A DNA stretch of 64,000 bases, taken from NCBI GenBank assembly GCA_964019695.1, contig OZ026518.1, forward strand, positions 107,480,305-107,544,304, given 5' to 3'. Under the pieces are notes generated by a model that did no database searches, had not been told where the DNA came from, and saw only the letters and a program-made list of their open reading frames with translations. Made by a program: the position numbers and the translations under genes. Of the stretch, positions 43,684 through 56,469 are shown one piece after another. The stretch comes from Loripinus fragilis (taxonomy: Eukaryota; Mollusca; Bivalvia; Lucinida; Lucinidae). Each line of letters begins with the position of its first letter. The first letter of the stretch is position 1.

Positions 43684-43926
43684 GTGAGCCTCGACGCGCG
43701 AGAAAACCTGTCTTCGGGGTTTGCGGACAACAAAGGCGCAGACCAGCCTGCGCATCCGCGCAGACTAATCAGCACTTTTGTTATCCATTTTTTTTAAATG
43801 AAGTATCATATCTAAACTTGCTTCATTGTGGAACTTTAAATTTCTAGCTAATATCCGAAGCTGAGGAGACTGGTTTGAGTCTCGTTTTGTCGGAAACCCC
43901 GAAGACAGGGTTTGTCGCGACGAGGC
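43684..43926. mobile_element. CCTGTCTTCGGGGTTT TIR element, complete
   Basis: The left GCCTCGACGCGCGAGAAAAC with CTGTCTTCGGGGTTT and right AAACCCCGAAGACAGGGTTT with GTCGCGACGAGGC are inverted over about 35 bp. The truncated copy at 30150 follows the SLC17A9 stop. Confidence 0.88.
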
Positions 43927-44649
43927 CATACATATAACAAATTTTTTGCCATAAAAAAGTATTGCTCTTATCTTATTCATATTCCTGTGAAATCTGATTG
44001 CGACAACCGCCATCACGAGCTAAGGTATAGAATTCCAGTATTCTATCATGACTAGTTCTTAATACATTCATAAGCGTGATTCTTTAATTGGACCCCATTC
44101 TTTTATGTTTTATAATATGTTGAAATGCTTTAATTATCATTGAAAGAGATTTCCAAAACTACGCCAGTTTTTGAACTTGTTTTTACGATATTGAGTACTG
44201 CAGACCCAAATGGGATTACACGAATATTTATCCATCCAACAATCATAAAGAACATTATAAAATCTGTTTACATCAACTTGAATGACAATTGCAGCCTGAC
44301 CTTATTTTGGCTGTTAAAGTCCTAAACATTAAATAACAACTTAAGTAATTAATTAATAACAATTAAGTAACAACTGACCTGTCCATGGATATGATCATAT
44401 CACATGTGATTATTGTCATGTAAAATCTACTATTATAACTTATTTTTCCCATTTCACGGAAATATTTGTTCTAAATAAACATTTTGCTTAGAAAATTAAC
44501 ATTGCTAAAGCATATGTTGATTTATGGGCATACACGTAAACAGTAGAAAATATTAGGTCATGTTTTACAGAATTTAAATGTTTGAGCTAATTAGTTCGAA
44601 AGTGTTGGCCCTTCAATTTTTTGAGGATTAAAGTATTTAGCGACAGAAT

Positions 44650-45020
44650 GGTTATATTTTTGAACATGTTTTTGGACACGGTCAGATAACGGAAAGCGTT
44701 CCAGTGACATGTGATGATGCCGATTAAAACAATACTGAATTAACAAAAATAAAAGGGCGAATCACATGACATCGTGCCACAATGCTCAAATCAGATAGGT
44801 CAGTACTTGAAGAAAACCATCTATCAGAAGAAAATTAAGCCATTCACCAATTGCTATATTGCACGACCCGCAATCAATGTGTGAGTTCGTCTTTCCATTA
44901 GCAGTTAGTGATGATGCTCATAACTCACAAGAAAATGCCTACCCACACTTGATGTTTTTGTTCACAAATAAGAAAGTTATAGGCGTTTGAACTTTCGAAG
45001 TGAGCTGCATTAAGTGAATG
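44650..45020. repeat. Diverged copy of 52240-52650
   Basis: CCAGTGACATGTGATGATGC, CACAATGCTCAAATCAGATA, AATCAATGTGTGAGT.(C/T)GTCT and GCAGTTA..GA.(G/A)ATGCTCATAACTC are shared in order with the region after B'. Confidence 0.7.
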
Positions 45021-45454
45021 GAAAAGTCAGAAGTTATCCAAAAATAGTGATATCGATCACTAGTGAAAATATAGGCTCTTTTCACTCTGTGAAAATAACA
45101 TTTTTATTTGTTTTAGATATACATTGATTTCACTGCTAAGTAAGAAATAAAGTTAAGTATATATACTATCGAAAAACGTTAGCGTTACAACACATTGTAT
45201 GTATTCGCCCTCCATTCTGACTCATAAGAATATCGATAAGGAAATAATTTCAATTTTAGCTTGAAAATTGAAATGCCAGTCTGAAAATAGAATGTGGTGA
45301 AAGATGATAGGTCACTGGAGATCTTATTATACATATATAAATCTAAATATATTTACGAGGTTAAAAATAGACAATGAATTGAAGGTCAGGCTATTATTTC
45401 TTAAACTATTTGAAAACTGCAATCATTTGGAATACTGAGAAGCTGCTTATTCAT

Positions 45455-45640
45455 AGATACAGATAAAGAAATTTTATTAGCGTAAAATTGTAATATGTAT
45501 TCTTTCCCATCAATTTAAACATGTGTTTGGGTGCTTAAAAGAATTGTCTCAACGAGACGGTTCTTTTGAGTACCCACAACATATGTTTTGGATGAGAAAT
45601 AAAGAAAATAGTTTACAATACGCACTCTTATCTGGAGGCC
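45455..45640. mobile_element. Complete GAACCGTCTC foldback element
   Basis: ACAGATAAAGAAATTTTATT left arm, GAATTGTCTCAACGAGACGG centre, GCACTCTTATCTGGAGGCCT right end. Confidence 0.8.
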
Positions 45641-45659
45641 TGTGATATATTCATATATT

Positions 45660-47300
45660 AGTAAATATTAAATTTTAAAAAATAAACAATATAAGAATAT
45701 AGAATATATACTTAATACCAAAAGTAACTTTACAGTGTTCATATACTTGACTAGATGATTGATATATAGTAAGTGTTTAATTCCTACGAGGGGGGTTCAA
45801 TATGTAATGAATTGATTATTCTTTGCAATGTTTCTATACTATTCACATATGTTGTATATACATTTTGTGTCAGGAAATGGCTTACATACAAGCTTAAAGC
45901 TTACTGTCAGATCCTAAATATATTAACATTGTATATATTTGTCTACATGCAAATTATCTGAATAAAAAATATTGTTTAAACCAATATGTAATGAAAACCC
46001 ATGCATAACTCCATCCACAAACGGGCTACGATTTAATGCCATATGCCAAACAAAAGATCAAAGCATCGCCGTTATAATGGTGCAAGAAACATTATTTTAT
46101 CTTTCCAAATTTAATAAGTTACAGACTTTTTAAAAAGCACACTAATATACACTGCATATTTTCCTCCGAATTGTAAAGACTCATTCTAACAAAAGTAGAA
46201 AGGCATGCCGTATCTTCTAGAACAAACATTTAACATGCATAAATCACATATCCATAATTTTCTGACTCATTTCCCCTTTATCTGCTACAACGATACAAAC
46301 TTTTGACTGGTACCGTTTTCTGGTGCAAACGGTTTTATTACGTTACCCCCTCTTACGTTGACGTTGTTTACAGCAATGGACGTAACACTAAAATACTCAC
46401 GGTTCTTGAAAATCGGAAATGTGGCTTTGTACTAAGAAAGGACAATTTTGATTGTATCGAAGTTTCAATACATACAGCGCATAGGTAGCAGACCAGTTAA
46501 ACTGAAACCAATATCTAGGGGTATCTCATTTGAGTAGTATACCATTTTCGATTCCTATAATTTTATTGTCTGAAATTAACCAGCCTGAGTTTGTTAATGT
46601 AGATACGTGTAACAATGTCCAAATAATGCATCCGAATGCAAACATCGATGAAACGCGGTACTTTGTCTGATCCATTTCAGTGTAAGCTAGAGATGGCATT
46701 CTTTTAAGTGATTTTCTTATTTCAAATGACGTATTTAGATGTACTTTTGGGGTGAGATTAAATATGGAAATTTCAAAATCGGCTGTATTACTTGCAAATG
46801 AACATCAAAGCGAACAGAAAAAAATGTTACAAATGATTTTCATATAAATTTTCGCTATGTATTCGTTCACGAAAAATGACGCTGTCGATGGAATGCCAGA
46901 AAATGTAGCTTCAGGGAGGATTTTAACCCAAATGGCAGCCTCAGTATTTCATAGAATATTGAGCAATACCAAAACATTTTGCAGTTATAAATCACCAATA
47001 TATGGATATTTACCACACAAAGAAGCAGACTGAAAATATCCCTTGTTCATGTAGTTATCTGCTTTTGTAAACATTGTTTTATTTCATATCGCAGTGTACT
47101 TCAATGCCCTATCTTGAAAGTGGCTTGTATCAATTAGATAAGGAGCTGGACAACTGAAATTTTACATTTATTTAGCCAAGAAACAGACCTTTGAAGGAAA
47201 GTAATTATGAAGTGTGTAAATATAAAACTTTGGGATATACTGGGCTGTTTTCATTACATATTGAACGCCACCTCGTATGAAAGGCCGAACAATTACGTAT
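45660..47300. other. Unrecognised sequence within X
   Basis: AT-rich, with no repeat unit, inverted end or exon that I can support. Confidence 0.45.
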
Positions 47301-47308
47301 AAGACAGT

Positions 47309-48989
47309 TGCGTTTTTGGCTTTTGTTGTCATAAATGCAACCACCAAGTCCTAATGAAGTATGTAAGGGGTCAAAAAAAGCTTTTCCAAAATGCACCGCT
47401 TTTGATGTGTTACTGTATTTTTGAGACTGGACAAGTTTAAAAGGCCCAGTGCTCAAGACATACTATCAATTCTAAACATTTATAACAAAGAAAAAAACGA
47501 ACTTAACATAGCCAGCAACACAAAATTTGTAAACAGCGGTCTTTCATCAGCATGATGTCATCGCTCTGGATCACTTAAATGCTTCCTGTTAAATCGATCG
47601 CTCTGACTGGTCGGTTGCTAAAACCACCAAGGTCAAGCGTGATATATGAATCTACAGTCCAGTTCAAATAATATGTTTCTTCTGAATGATTCCTAAACTC
47701 TAGTGCAGATTTTCACTTTTTCATTATTTTTTTAAAAGGCTACAAACGATAGGGTCACTAAAAAATAACGAGACAAACTAACAACCGTAGGATGGACATT
47801 CCATGATAGCAATAGCTCACCATCAGTTAAATGGGCCAGGAGACATCAAAAATATACCAAAAATGTATATCACTTCATAGAAATGTCTGTGGTCTTAGTT
47901 ATTGGATTGTAGTCCCGCTATTTCCTGTCTAACCGCTTGGGAAATGTTTGAAAAGAAGTCCAAATTCGATTTTTTCATTCAAAAAGTAGAGACAAAAGAT
48001 CGATAAAGGTAACATAATTTATCAAGTGAACTGCACTGTAATTTTCAGAAAAAAACGTAATTAGGTCGAACAGGCGTCTCCGTGATCACTAAAGAATTAG
48101 TCAGCTAAAAAGGGCGATTTCAAAACGTATATACCAACTCTTATTGGGCTAAAAAAAATTTGAGAAGGTATTTTGGAAATTTTAGACATAAGTTATCATT
48201 TCTTGAATGATATTGCAACTAGATCCAGCTTTTTCCGCATTTTATCTTTACTTTATGAACTCTCGCTTCGATGCGTCCGGATTTTCGGAGGTTCCAATAC
48301 TCGTCACGAGCTAAAATTCCGATTCACCATGGTGCTCGAACTGACAGGAAGGGTCGAATTGACAGGGAGCAAGCATATATCCTGCGATATACTGTAGGAA
48401 ACAGTTTGACGTCATGCATTACGTCACCTTTCGTTCGATGACATGCGGCATTATACGGCCTGCAACGCTCAGATTTGAGATGAAACTGCGGACGTGTATT
48501 AGAATGGGGATAACCATATTCAAAATTTTCATTTGGGGAGGTATATCGATGGATATACGTTCGGAAATCACGTTTACAGCTTCTCTCGCGCGTCGCCGTA
48601 AAACTAAATTTCCGACCGTATATTCGACGATATACCTTCACAAAGGAAAATTTTGAATACAGTTATCCCCTAAATTACTGTATTAAGTTGAAATAAGGCT
48701 GGAACACAAATTTGAGTGGTGGTTTTATATTACGCCTAATCCATTTTGCGACCAGTGGAAACTCCCATTACAAATTGTTTGCCAGTTTTCTTTCGAATCG
48801 ATGGAATTTTTTTATCAGATGATCTTGTCACATACTCTGGACAGAGGTTCAAATGAATCACTGATAGAAACTTTTAATGGAATCAGAGATAAACCTTTTA
48901 GAGAGGACTAACGTTTAAAATTGTCTTACTTAAAGGAAGACAATTTCGAAGTAAAGATAATAGTTTCTACATTAAAAATCATTTTTGAA
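47309..48989. repeat. Duplicated segment B
   Basis: TGCGTTTTTGGCTTTTGTTG to AAAAATCATTTTTGAA matches 50543-52224 closely. It contains the large palindrome at 48506-48670. Confidence 0.95.
48506..48670. repeat. Large palindrome, intact
   Basis: GGGGATAACCATATTCAAAA, GGAGGTATATCGATGGATAT and CGGAAATCACGTTTTAC pair with GTAAAACTAAATTTCCGACC, ATATTCGACGATATACC and TTTTGAATACAGTTATCCCC. The same structure is at 51740-51905, and it is split in two at 53518-53605 and 61571-61620. Confidence 0.9.
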
Positions 48990-50542
48990 TTCTAGATTTA
49001 GATGTTTGGCGGTATCAATACGTACATCTAGTACGTTTCAATTACTTAAACCTTTTAGTTGCTGAATAATGGTCAGTTTCACATCAATTCAGATTGATAA
49101 ATGGCAAGAATATGCCCGAATAGTCGAGGTCTTAATTGATGATCACGCATGTCCGAAATGACTAGATTCTTTTCAATCATATATCATAAATAGGGTTATA
49201 AGGTGCGAAAACTTTTGCGAGCGAAAAATAAAAGATGTGAATTGACCAGCACTTGGTACGGCTTCAAACCCAAACAACTAGATGTCAAATGTAGCACATC
49301 GACTCTATGGCATTTCTAAAGCTAACATATTGTTTTAAAAAAAATGTTGAAAACAGACAAAAGCTGGAATATAGATATGGAACAACTAGTAAAAAGAAAA
49401 GAGGAGTCCAGCACTACTGTAGTAAGTCTTACATAAATATTGCAGCCGAAACAACTTTTAATTAGTATATATGCTCTCCCTAGAGGAGGAAATAAAAGAA
49501 CCCAACAAAGCATCTTAACCGGGTCTGTGATTGTTTGTTGGAAAGAAAGCAATATCTTGGGACAGAAACATACTTTCACTTGTTATCACTCAATATTCTG
49601 ACCCCTGCTCCAGAGCTCTGGTTCTCTATAAAACTACGTGCATTTTATCGCAAGTAAGCATCAATTGGTTTCGTTTAAACCTGTAGGAAGAGTGATTCAT
49701 CTCAGTTGCACATGCGATTATGCACAAATGTCACCACCACCTCAATGACAAAGTACATAAGTGTCTTGTTCCTTGCGCGGATCCAGAAAGTTTTGTCAGA
49801 GGGGGTCCAACTTTGACAACGTGTTTTTTTTAAGTTTTTTTAATTGTTTTATTTTGATGAGGGGAGAAAGGATCCAAATACCACTATTGAGCAGGCACTC
49901 GTCGGTCCGCCATCGAAACGCCATTTAAATGGCGTTTTGCTGGCGTGCTGATGATGGCCCAACATTAAATGCTGGCTTGATACAAGTAGCTTTGTGATGT
50001 TTAAAGGGACAAATATTTGAGCAATAATACTGGTACCACTCATTATGACTCTCTCCAGGGGTCATACTGGTCAGATCAAAAGGACAGCCATAATGAGGTG
50101 ATTATGACTTCCTTACTGGGGCAATAAAGTGGTCCCATAAAGGGAATAGGTATTTTATGATAAAATATTGATCTTTATCTTAGTGAATGAAATTGTGTTG
50201 CATACAGGTAAGTCCCCTCTTGAGGCCCCATTAATTTTGTGAGATACTTAAACTGTCCCTTATCAGTTAATCCTTTAATGATCTCTATTGGACAGTAATC
50301 TTTGTCTTTAAGGGGATCCGGACAAGTAATGTTAAGAAACCCTATATTTTTGTGATTTTCAATGCCTTGGGGGTCCTGACCCCCCTCTGGATCTGTGCAT
50401 GTGTTCCTTGGTTTCTAGGCGTTATGACTAACAGAAATTTATCACAGAACCGTTTAGATTTCACAGATAGATTCATACATGTACATGCTCTTTGTGTTAA
50501 ATAACCATTTTGGGTCTTGTCGCGGGAAAACCTATCTTATGA
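48987..50542. repeat. Duplicated segment A'
   Basis: A copy of 42260-43507 joined directly to the end of B, sharing GAA at the junction. It carries the insertion 50005-50311 inside its GCGCGGATCCAG element (49774-50400). Confidence 0.95.
50001..50311. mobile_element. TTAA-flanked insertion present only in A'
   Basis: A reads GATGTTTAAGGGGATTCGG; A' reads GATGTTTAA, 303 bp, TTAAGGGGATCCGG, with TTAA at 50001-50004 and 50308-50311. The ends AAGGGACAAATATT and its partner AATCTTTGTCTT are loosely inverted. TTAA duplication is typical of piggyBac-type elements. Confidence 0.85.
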
Positions 50543-52224
50543 TGCGTTTTTGGCTTTTGTTGTCATAAATGCAACCACCAAGTCCTAATGAAGTATGTAA
50601 GGGGTCAAAAAAAGCTTTTCCAAAATGCACCGCTTTTGATGTGTTACTGTATTTTTTAGACTGGACAAGTTTAAAAGGCCCAGTGCTCAAGACATACTAT
50701 CAATTCTAAACATTTATAACAAAGAAAAAAACGAACTTAACATAGCCAGCAACACAAAATTTGTAAACAGCGGTCTTTCATCAGCATGATGTCATCGCTC
50801 TGGATCACTTAAATGCTTCCTGTTAAATCGATTGCTCTGACTGGTCGGTTGCTAAAACCACCAAGGTCAAGCGTGATATATGAATCTACAGTCCAGTTCA
50901 AATAATATGTTTCTTCTGAATGATTCCTAAACTCTAGTGCAGATTTTCACTTTTTCATTATTTTTTTAAAAGGCTACAAACGATAGGGTCACTAAAAATA
51001 ACGAGACAAACTTACAACCGTAGGATGGACATTCCATGATAGCAATAGCTCACCATCAGTTAAATGGGCCAGGAGACATCAAAAATGTACCAAAAATGTA
51101 TATCACTTCATAGAAATGTCTGTGGTCTTAGTTATTGGATTGTAGTCCCGCTATTTCCTGTCTAACCGCTTGGGATATGTTTGAAAAGAAGTCCAAATTC
51201 GATTTTTTCATTCAAAAAGTAGAGACAAAAGATCGATAAAGGTAACATAATTTATCAAGTGAACTGCACTGTAATTTTCAGAAAAAAAAACGTAATTAGG
51301 TCGAACAAGCGTCTCCGTGATCACTAAAGAATTAGTCAGCTAAAAAGGGCGATTTCAAAACGTATATACCAACTCTTATTGGGCTAAAAAAATTTTGAGA
51401 AGGTATTTTGGAAATTTTAGACATAAATTAATATTTCTTGAATGATATTGCAACTAGATCCAGCTTTTTCCGCATTTTATCTTTACTTTATGAACTCTCG
51501 CTTAGATGCGTCCGGATTTTCGGACGTTCCAATACTTGTCACGAGCTAAAATTCCGATTCACCATGGTGCTCGAACTGACAGGAAGGGTCGAATTGACAG
51601 GGAGCAAGCATATATCCTGCGATATACTGTAGGAAACAGTTTGACGTCATGCATTACGTCACCTTCGTTCGATGACATGCGGCATTATACGGCTTGCAAC
51701 GCTCAGATTTGAGATGAAACTGCTGACGTGTATTAGAATAGGGATAACCATATTCAAAATTTTCATTTGGGGAGGTATATCGATGGATATACGTTCGGAA
51801 ATCACGTTTTACGGCTTCTCTCGCGCGTCGCCGTAAAACTAAATTTCCGACCGTATATTCGACGATATACCTCCACAAAGGAAAATTTTGAATACAGTTA
51901 TCCCCTAAATTACTGTATTAAGTTGAAATAAGGCTGGAACACAAATTTGAGTGGTGGTTTTATATTACGCCTAATCCATTTTGCGACCAGTGGAAACTCC
52001 CATTACAAATTGTTTGCCAGTTTTCTTTCGAATCGATGGAATTTTTTTATAAGATGATATTGTCACATACTCTGGACAGAGGTTCAAATGAATCACTGAT
52101 AGAAATTTTTAATGGAATCAGAGAAAAACCTTTTAGAGAGGACTCACGTTTATAATTGTCTTACTCAAAGGAAGACAATTTCGAAGTAAAGATAATAGTT
52201 TCTACATTAAAAATCATTTTTGAA
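50543..52224. repeat. Duplicated segment B'
   Basis: A copy of 47309-48989. After 52224 the sequence departs into a region related to 44650-45020. Confidence 0.95.
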
Positions 52225-52484
52225 AAGTTATACTCATGATCAGGTCATAGAAGCTTCCAGTGACACGTGATGAAGCCGGTTAATATAATGACATGACATG
52301 TACCCATAATGCTAAAATCAGATCAGTATTTGGAGAATGCCACCTATCTGAAGATAATGTGGCATTTGTGGCTACTAACGCAGGGAATTTACGAAATATA
52401 AAACAACGTGCAACTCATCTAAAACTACATGTATACCACAATTTCAGTAATGCTCTGAAAGACACAAGTAAAATAAAGCTATTC

Positions 52485-52533
52485 AACAACAACAACAACA
52501 ACAACAACAAAAACAACAACAACAACAACAACC
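52485..52533. repeat. AAC microsatellite
   Basis: About 16 CAA/AAC triplets with one AAAA interruption. It produces an Asn-rich open frame that is not a gene. Confidence 0.9.
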
Positions 52534-52539
52534 CGAAAG

Positions 52540-53195
52540 TGCACACTTTAATCAATGTGTGAGTCTGTCTGTCTGTTTGACTTTCTGTTGTCTGTCTACT
52601 CGTCCCTTAGCAGTTATTGAAAATGCTCATAACTCTTGAACCACTATTTTTTGATCAAAACCGTGCATACATATGCATGCTAGCATTGTTTGACCACTGA
52701 CCTGCGGAGCAGCCTTTTTGATGGACGAGGCTTTGCTGCCGGTCATGGCCAGTTAGTGAAAATGCTCATATGGTATATTTTGATCGAATTTGCATACATA
52801 TTAATTGAAATTTTAACAGTGTCCAACAATTGGTATGCAAAACGTTGACGTGACTGTTGGGATAATTCAAAACGTAGAAAACTGCCGAATATCACAAATT
52901 TATGTTAAATTGAAAAGTATGCAAATCAAAGTTATCAATAACAACAATATTTTAAAGACTTGGTATCAAAATTTTTGCACGACCCACAGGTGTGCACTAT
53001 AATCACTTAGTGAGTCCGTTTGTCTGTCCAATTGCCTTTCCACACATTCGATACTGACTTATCTACGTTAACTACGGGCCGTGCACATTACAGTCAGTTG
53101 ATTTCATGTTTATCTAAATGTATACATATACTTTAACTAAAATGACTACTCTAGCGATAATGCGAATGTTCAGGGTCTCCACACACATGTAATAC
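52540..53195. other. Low-copy sequence with short repeats
   Basis: GTGTGAGTCTGTCTGTCTGT and ATGCTCATAACTC match 44880-44930. GTGAGTCCGTTTGTCTGTCC at 53010 is a further loose copy. Nothing coding was seen. Confidence 0.5.
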
Positions 53196-53605
53196 AGTAA
53201 AACCTGACTGTGTAAAACGGCCACTCAAAAATAGAAAAAAAACGACAAAGATATCGATGTCATAGGGTAGCTTAATGAAGGTCAAAAGTATTGCAGAATA
53301 CGTTTGACCTACATTAAACAATAATTATATTTGCACTTGCTTTTGTAACGCGACTTCTGATTGGATAACGTCAAATATTTGCGACAATTTATCCTGCGAT
53401 ATACTGCAGGAAACATTTTGACGTCATTAATTACGTCACATTTCGTTGGATGATATGCGGCAATATGCGGCTTGCAACGCTCCTTTTTGAGATGAAACTG
53501 CAGAAGTGCATTAGAATGGGGATAACCATACTCAAAGTTTTCATTTTGGAAGGTATACGATCGTAAATCACGTTTTACGGCGACGCCCGTCGCCGTTAAA
53601 CTTAA
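53195..53605. repeat. Left half of an older element, with ACAGTAAAACCTG end
   Basis: It begins TACAGTAAAACCTGACTGTG and TAAAACGGCCACTC. From 53390 it matches segment B (ATCCTGCGATATACTGCAGG; GGGGATAACCATACTC; AATCACGTTTTACGGC), then stops at TTAA where the 8-kb insert starts. Confidence 0.75.
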
Positions 53606-53964
53606 GTACAGCTCTTGCTAAGAACCATGCAAAACCTGCAAAAGGTGATACATCGCATGTTACAAAAATGAACATTTTTTGTTTTTCCCAATTGATTATG
53701 TCCTAAAATAAGTCAAATGACCCTTTTTACTGGTAAACGATTTTGTAGAAGAATGCTATCGATGGATTAAAAATCATCATTTGAGATGAAATTCCCATAG
53801 GGTTCCATTATGAAATTTGATGTTAAATTTTCTCTCATGATGGTCCTGTTATTATTATGAAACTGGGTCTATTATATGGCAACAGCCTTTGTTTGCTTAT
53901 TTCAAAATTCAAACCCGTGTGTTTTTTAGGTTATCTATGGTAAAAAGGCTAAAATGTAGTTGTC

Positions 53965-56465
53965 TTAGTTAAAACATATTTTATTGCACAAAATATTTAC
54001 AGCAATTGGGTTGGGTCACAAGTTCTCACAACATTAGTTTCGACCCTTCCCCTACATTCTATATATACACAATAGCTTATAAAAAATGGCTATATATACA
54101 AACGCATATGTTAACTTAACAAATTGTAATCAAAGCAAAACAGATAGTAACATAAACAAGACTATATCAGAATAAATAAATAAGTAAATAATTAAATAAA
54201 TAAGTAAATAAAATATAAAAGAAATAATAAATAAGTAATAAATAAATAAATAAATAGATAAATAAATAAAATAAATAAATAAATAAATAAAATGAATAAA
54301 TAAATAAATAAGGAAATAAATAAATAAATGAAGATAAATATATATGAAAGAATAAAAAATCGAACATCAGACTAGTAGATAAAAAAATAAGTAAGTAATT
54401 AATATTGGATAATTAAAAGAAAAACAAAAAAAGCAATAAAAAACAAAAAATAGTATGACTGCCAGGAACCCCTTCAACTTGGGAATAGAACAAATTGGTC
54501 ATAAGTATACTTATTAATATACAAAATATGTTTCAAGGAAAACTTCAAGCGAAGAGTCAACTGTTTTTAAAACGCTAAGTAGCATGTATATATCTGTGGA
54601 CAGCTCTGAACAAGACTATATTGTTTTCCATATTCAAATTAAAATTACCACATAGAATCATATCAATACTTAATGGTTGGAAAACTCTAACTGTGTCATT
54701 AAAAACCTGCCGTTCCATTGTAAACTTTCTACAATGAAAGAAGAAGTGGATGGCGTTCTCAATCATGCCACACAAATCACATAAAGGATTATCACGGAGA
54801 TGATTTCTAAAAAGGTCATTATTAAGGTTGCTGCAATTATTTCGAACTCGTGCATGCAATATAGAAATATATCTATTTCCTATAGTAAAGTGAGCAGGAA
54901 CACATGAGTTATTGAAACTTGAAGTAATATGTTTTTTAAAGGTTTGTAATGTTGATAGATTTTTTAAATCATCTTCAAGGGAGTTCCAAAGTCTAATGGA
55001 AGAAAGAATACATGATTTTTGTGAGATACTAGTTCTATTGTAAGGCACCGATATATTTCTATTATTTCTCAGAGGGTAATTTGAAATTTCCCTAACTAAG
55101 GGAGGAATTAAATCTTGTATATATGAAGGTACAATGCCATTATTTACCTTATACATGAAAGAGAGTTTATGCTGCTGCCTTCTTTTTGACAAAATTGTCC
55201 ATCCACATTCTTTGAACAAGTTTTCTAATGACACAGATCTAGTTAATCCTGTAACAAGGCGGGCGGCTTCATTTTGGATTTTTTGTAAAGTTTGTGAGTC
55301 CTGTTCAGAGCATCCATCCCATACAACTGAGGCACATTCTAAATCTGGTAAAAGAAATGACATATACATTTGGTTGAGAGCATTTATACTAATGGTGTAT
55401 TTTAGTTTACGCATTATTCCCAAAATTTTAGTCGCCGATAGGACAATATTTTCAATATGAGAATGCCACTGCCCTGTACTACTGAAGGTAACACCAAGAT
55501 GTTTGTGGCTATCTACGAAATTAATTGGAATGTTATCAAAAACAAGTTGTGGTAAGATATAAATCATTTTAAGAGTAAATAAAACAGCTTCAGTTTTCAG
55601 GGGATTAAATGTTACTAGCCACTGTCTAGCCCAGTTTGACAACAACTGCATATCATGGTTAATTATACCAGCTATGTCATCAATGTGTGCTGCAGAATAG
55701 AAAAGTGAGCTATCATCTGCAAACAGCCTTGTGAAACTAAGAAGATGTTCAGCTATATCATTTATGTATACCAAAAATAAAAGAGGTCCAAGAACAGACC
55801 CCTGCGGCACCCCCGCAAAGATAGATTTTAAACATGAAAAGCAAGACTTTAGACCAACTTTCTGCTTTCTTTGACTTAAATAACTGCTTAACCATTCTAA
55901 AAGTTTCCCTTCAATGCCATTTTGCCGTAGCTTAAATAAAAGTTCCTTATGCCAGACTCTATCAAATGCCTTTGACACATCACAGAACACAATGCAAGAG
56001 AACATATTATTATCAAAGGCCCGGCATATATTATGAAAGATATCAATTAACTGAAAACTGTTGAGTGGTGAGGTAAGAAGCCAGATTGATACTTGTATAG
56101 AAGATTATTGTCAAGAAAAAAGTTATACATATTTTTAAAAACAATCCTTTCTTGCAGTTTACCAATACAGCTCAATAATGCAACTGGTCGGTAGTTAGAT
56201 GGCTGAGATTTATCTCCCTTTTTAAATATGGGAATAACATTAGCAATCTTCCAAATATCAGGGAATATTCCCTCTTCAAAAGATCTATTCATTAAAATAC
56301 ATAAGGGTTTTGAAACGGATTTGGAGACACCCCTGAGCATTTTATAGCTTATACCATCATCACCACTTGCTTTGTTAGGGTTGAGAACTTCAATTGTTTT
56401 TTCTATTTCTTGTTCAGTGCAAATTATTTGAGTAGTTGTCATGGAGATACCTCCCTTAATATTCG
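53965..56465 (-). mobile_element. Jockey/CR1-group LINE, 5'-truncated, one frameshift
   Basis: On the minus strand, 56442-56047 encodes the RT N-terminal part (NPNKASGDDGISYKML; IPIFKKGDKSQPSNYRPVAL) and 56005-54575 the rest: FCDVSKAFDRVWH (residues 7-19), GVPQGSVLGP (65-74), FADD (95-98, catalytic, intact), and a C-terminal CDLC..H..FFHC zinc-like cluster (409-425). The two frames are linked by a single-base loss near 56060, where GTTTTCAGTTAA yields a stop. No endonuclease is present. The 3' region includes a TTTA microsatellite (54170-54360) and an AATAAA near the end at about 53970. The exact clade is uncertain. Confidence 0.88.
54165..54365. repeat. AAAT/AATAAATA microsatellite
   Basis: Mostly AATA tetranucleotide repeats, lying in the LINE 3' region. 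A minus-strand Phe/Ile/Tyr-rich frame is its product. Confidence 0.9.
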
Positions 56466-56469
56466 GGAG

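Larger units (their letters stand above)
43508..47308. other. Segment X, absent from the second copy of the duplication
   Basis: This segment lies between A and B but is missing between A' and B' (junction at 50542/50543). It carries the TIR element at 43684, a foldback at 45455, and otherwise unrecognised AT-rich sequence. No inverted ends or target duplication were seen at its borders, so a deletion in the second copy is more likely than an insertion here. Confidence 0.75.

Noticed and set aside
48173..48656. Open frames in segment B and its copy
   Set aside because: They overlap the large palindrome on both strands, and the matching frames in B' differ in length through small indels.
47309..52224. 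B-A'-B' as an LTR retrotransposon with B as terminal repeats
   Set aside because: B does not start TG or end CA, no primer-binding site, polypurine tract or gag/pol lies in A', and A exists separately 5 kb upstream in front of the first B. A duplication explains the order better.
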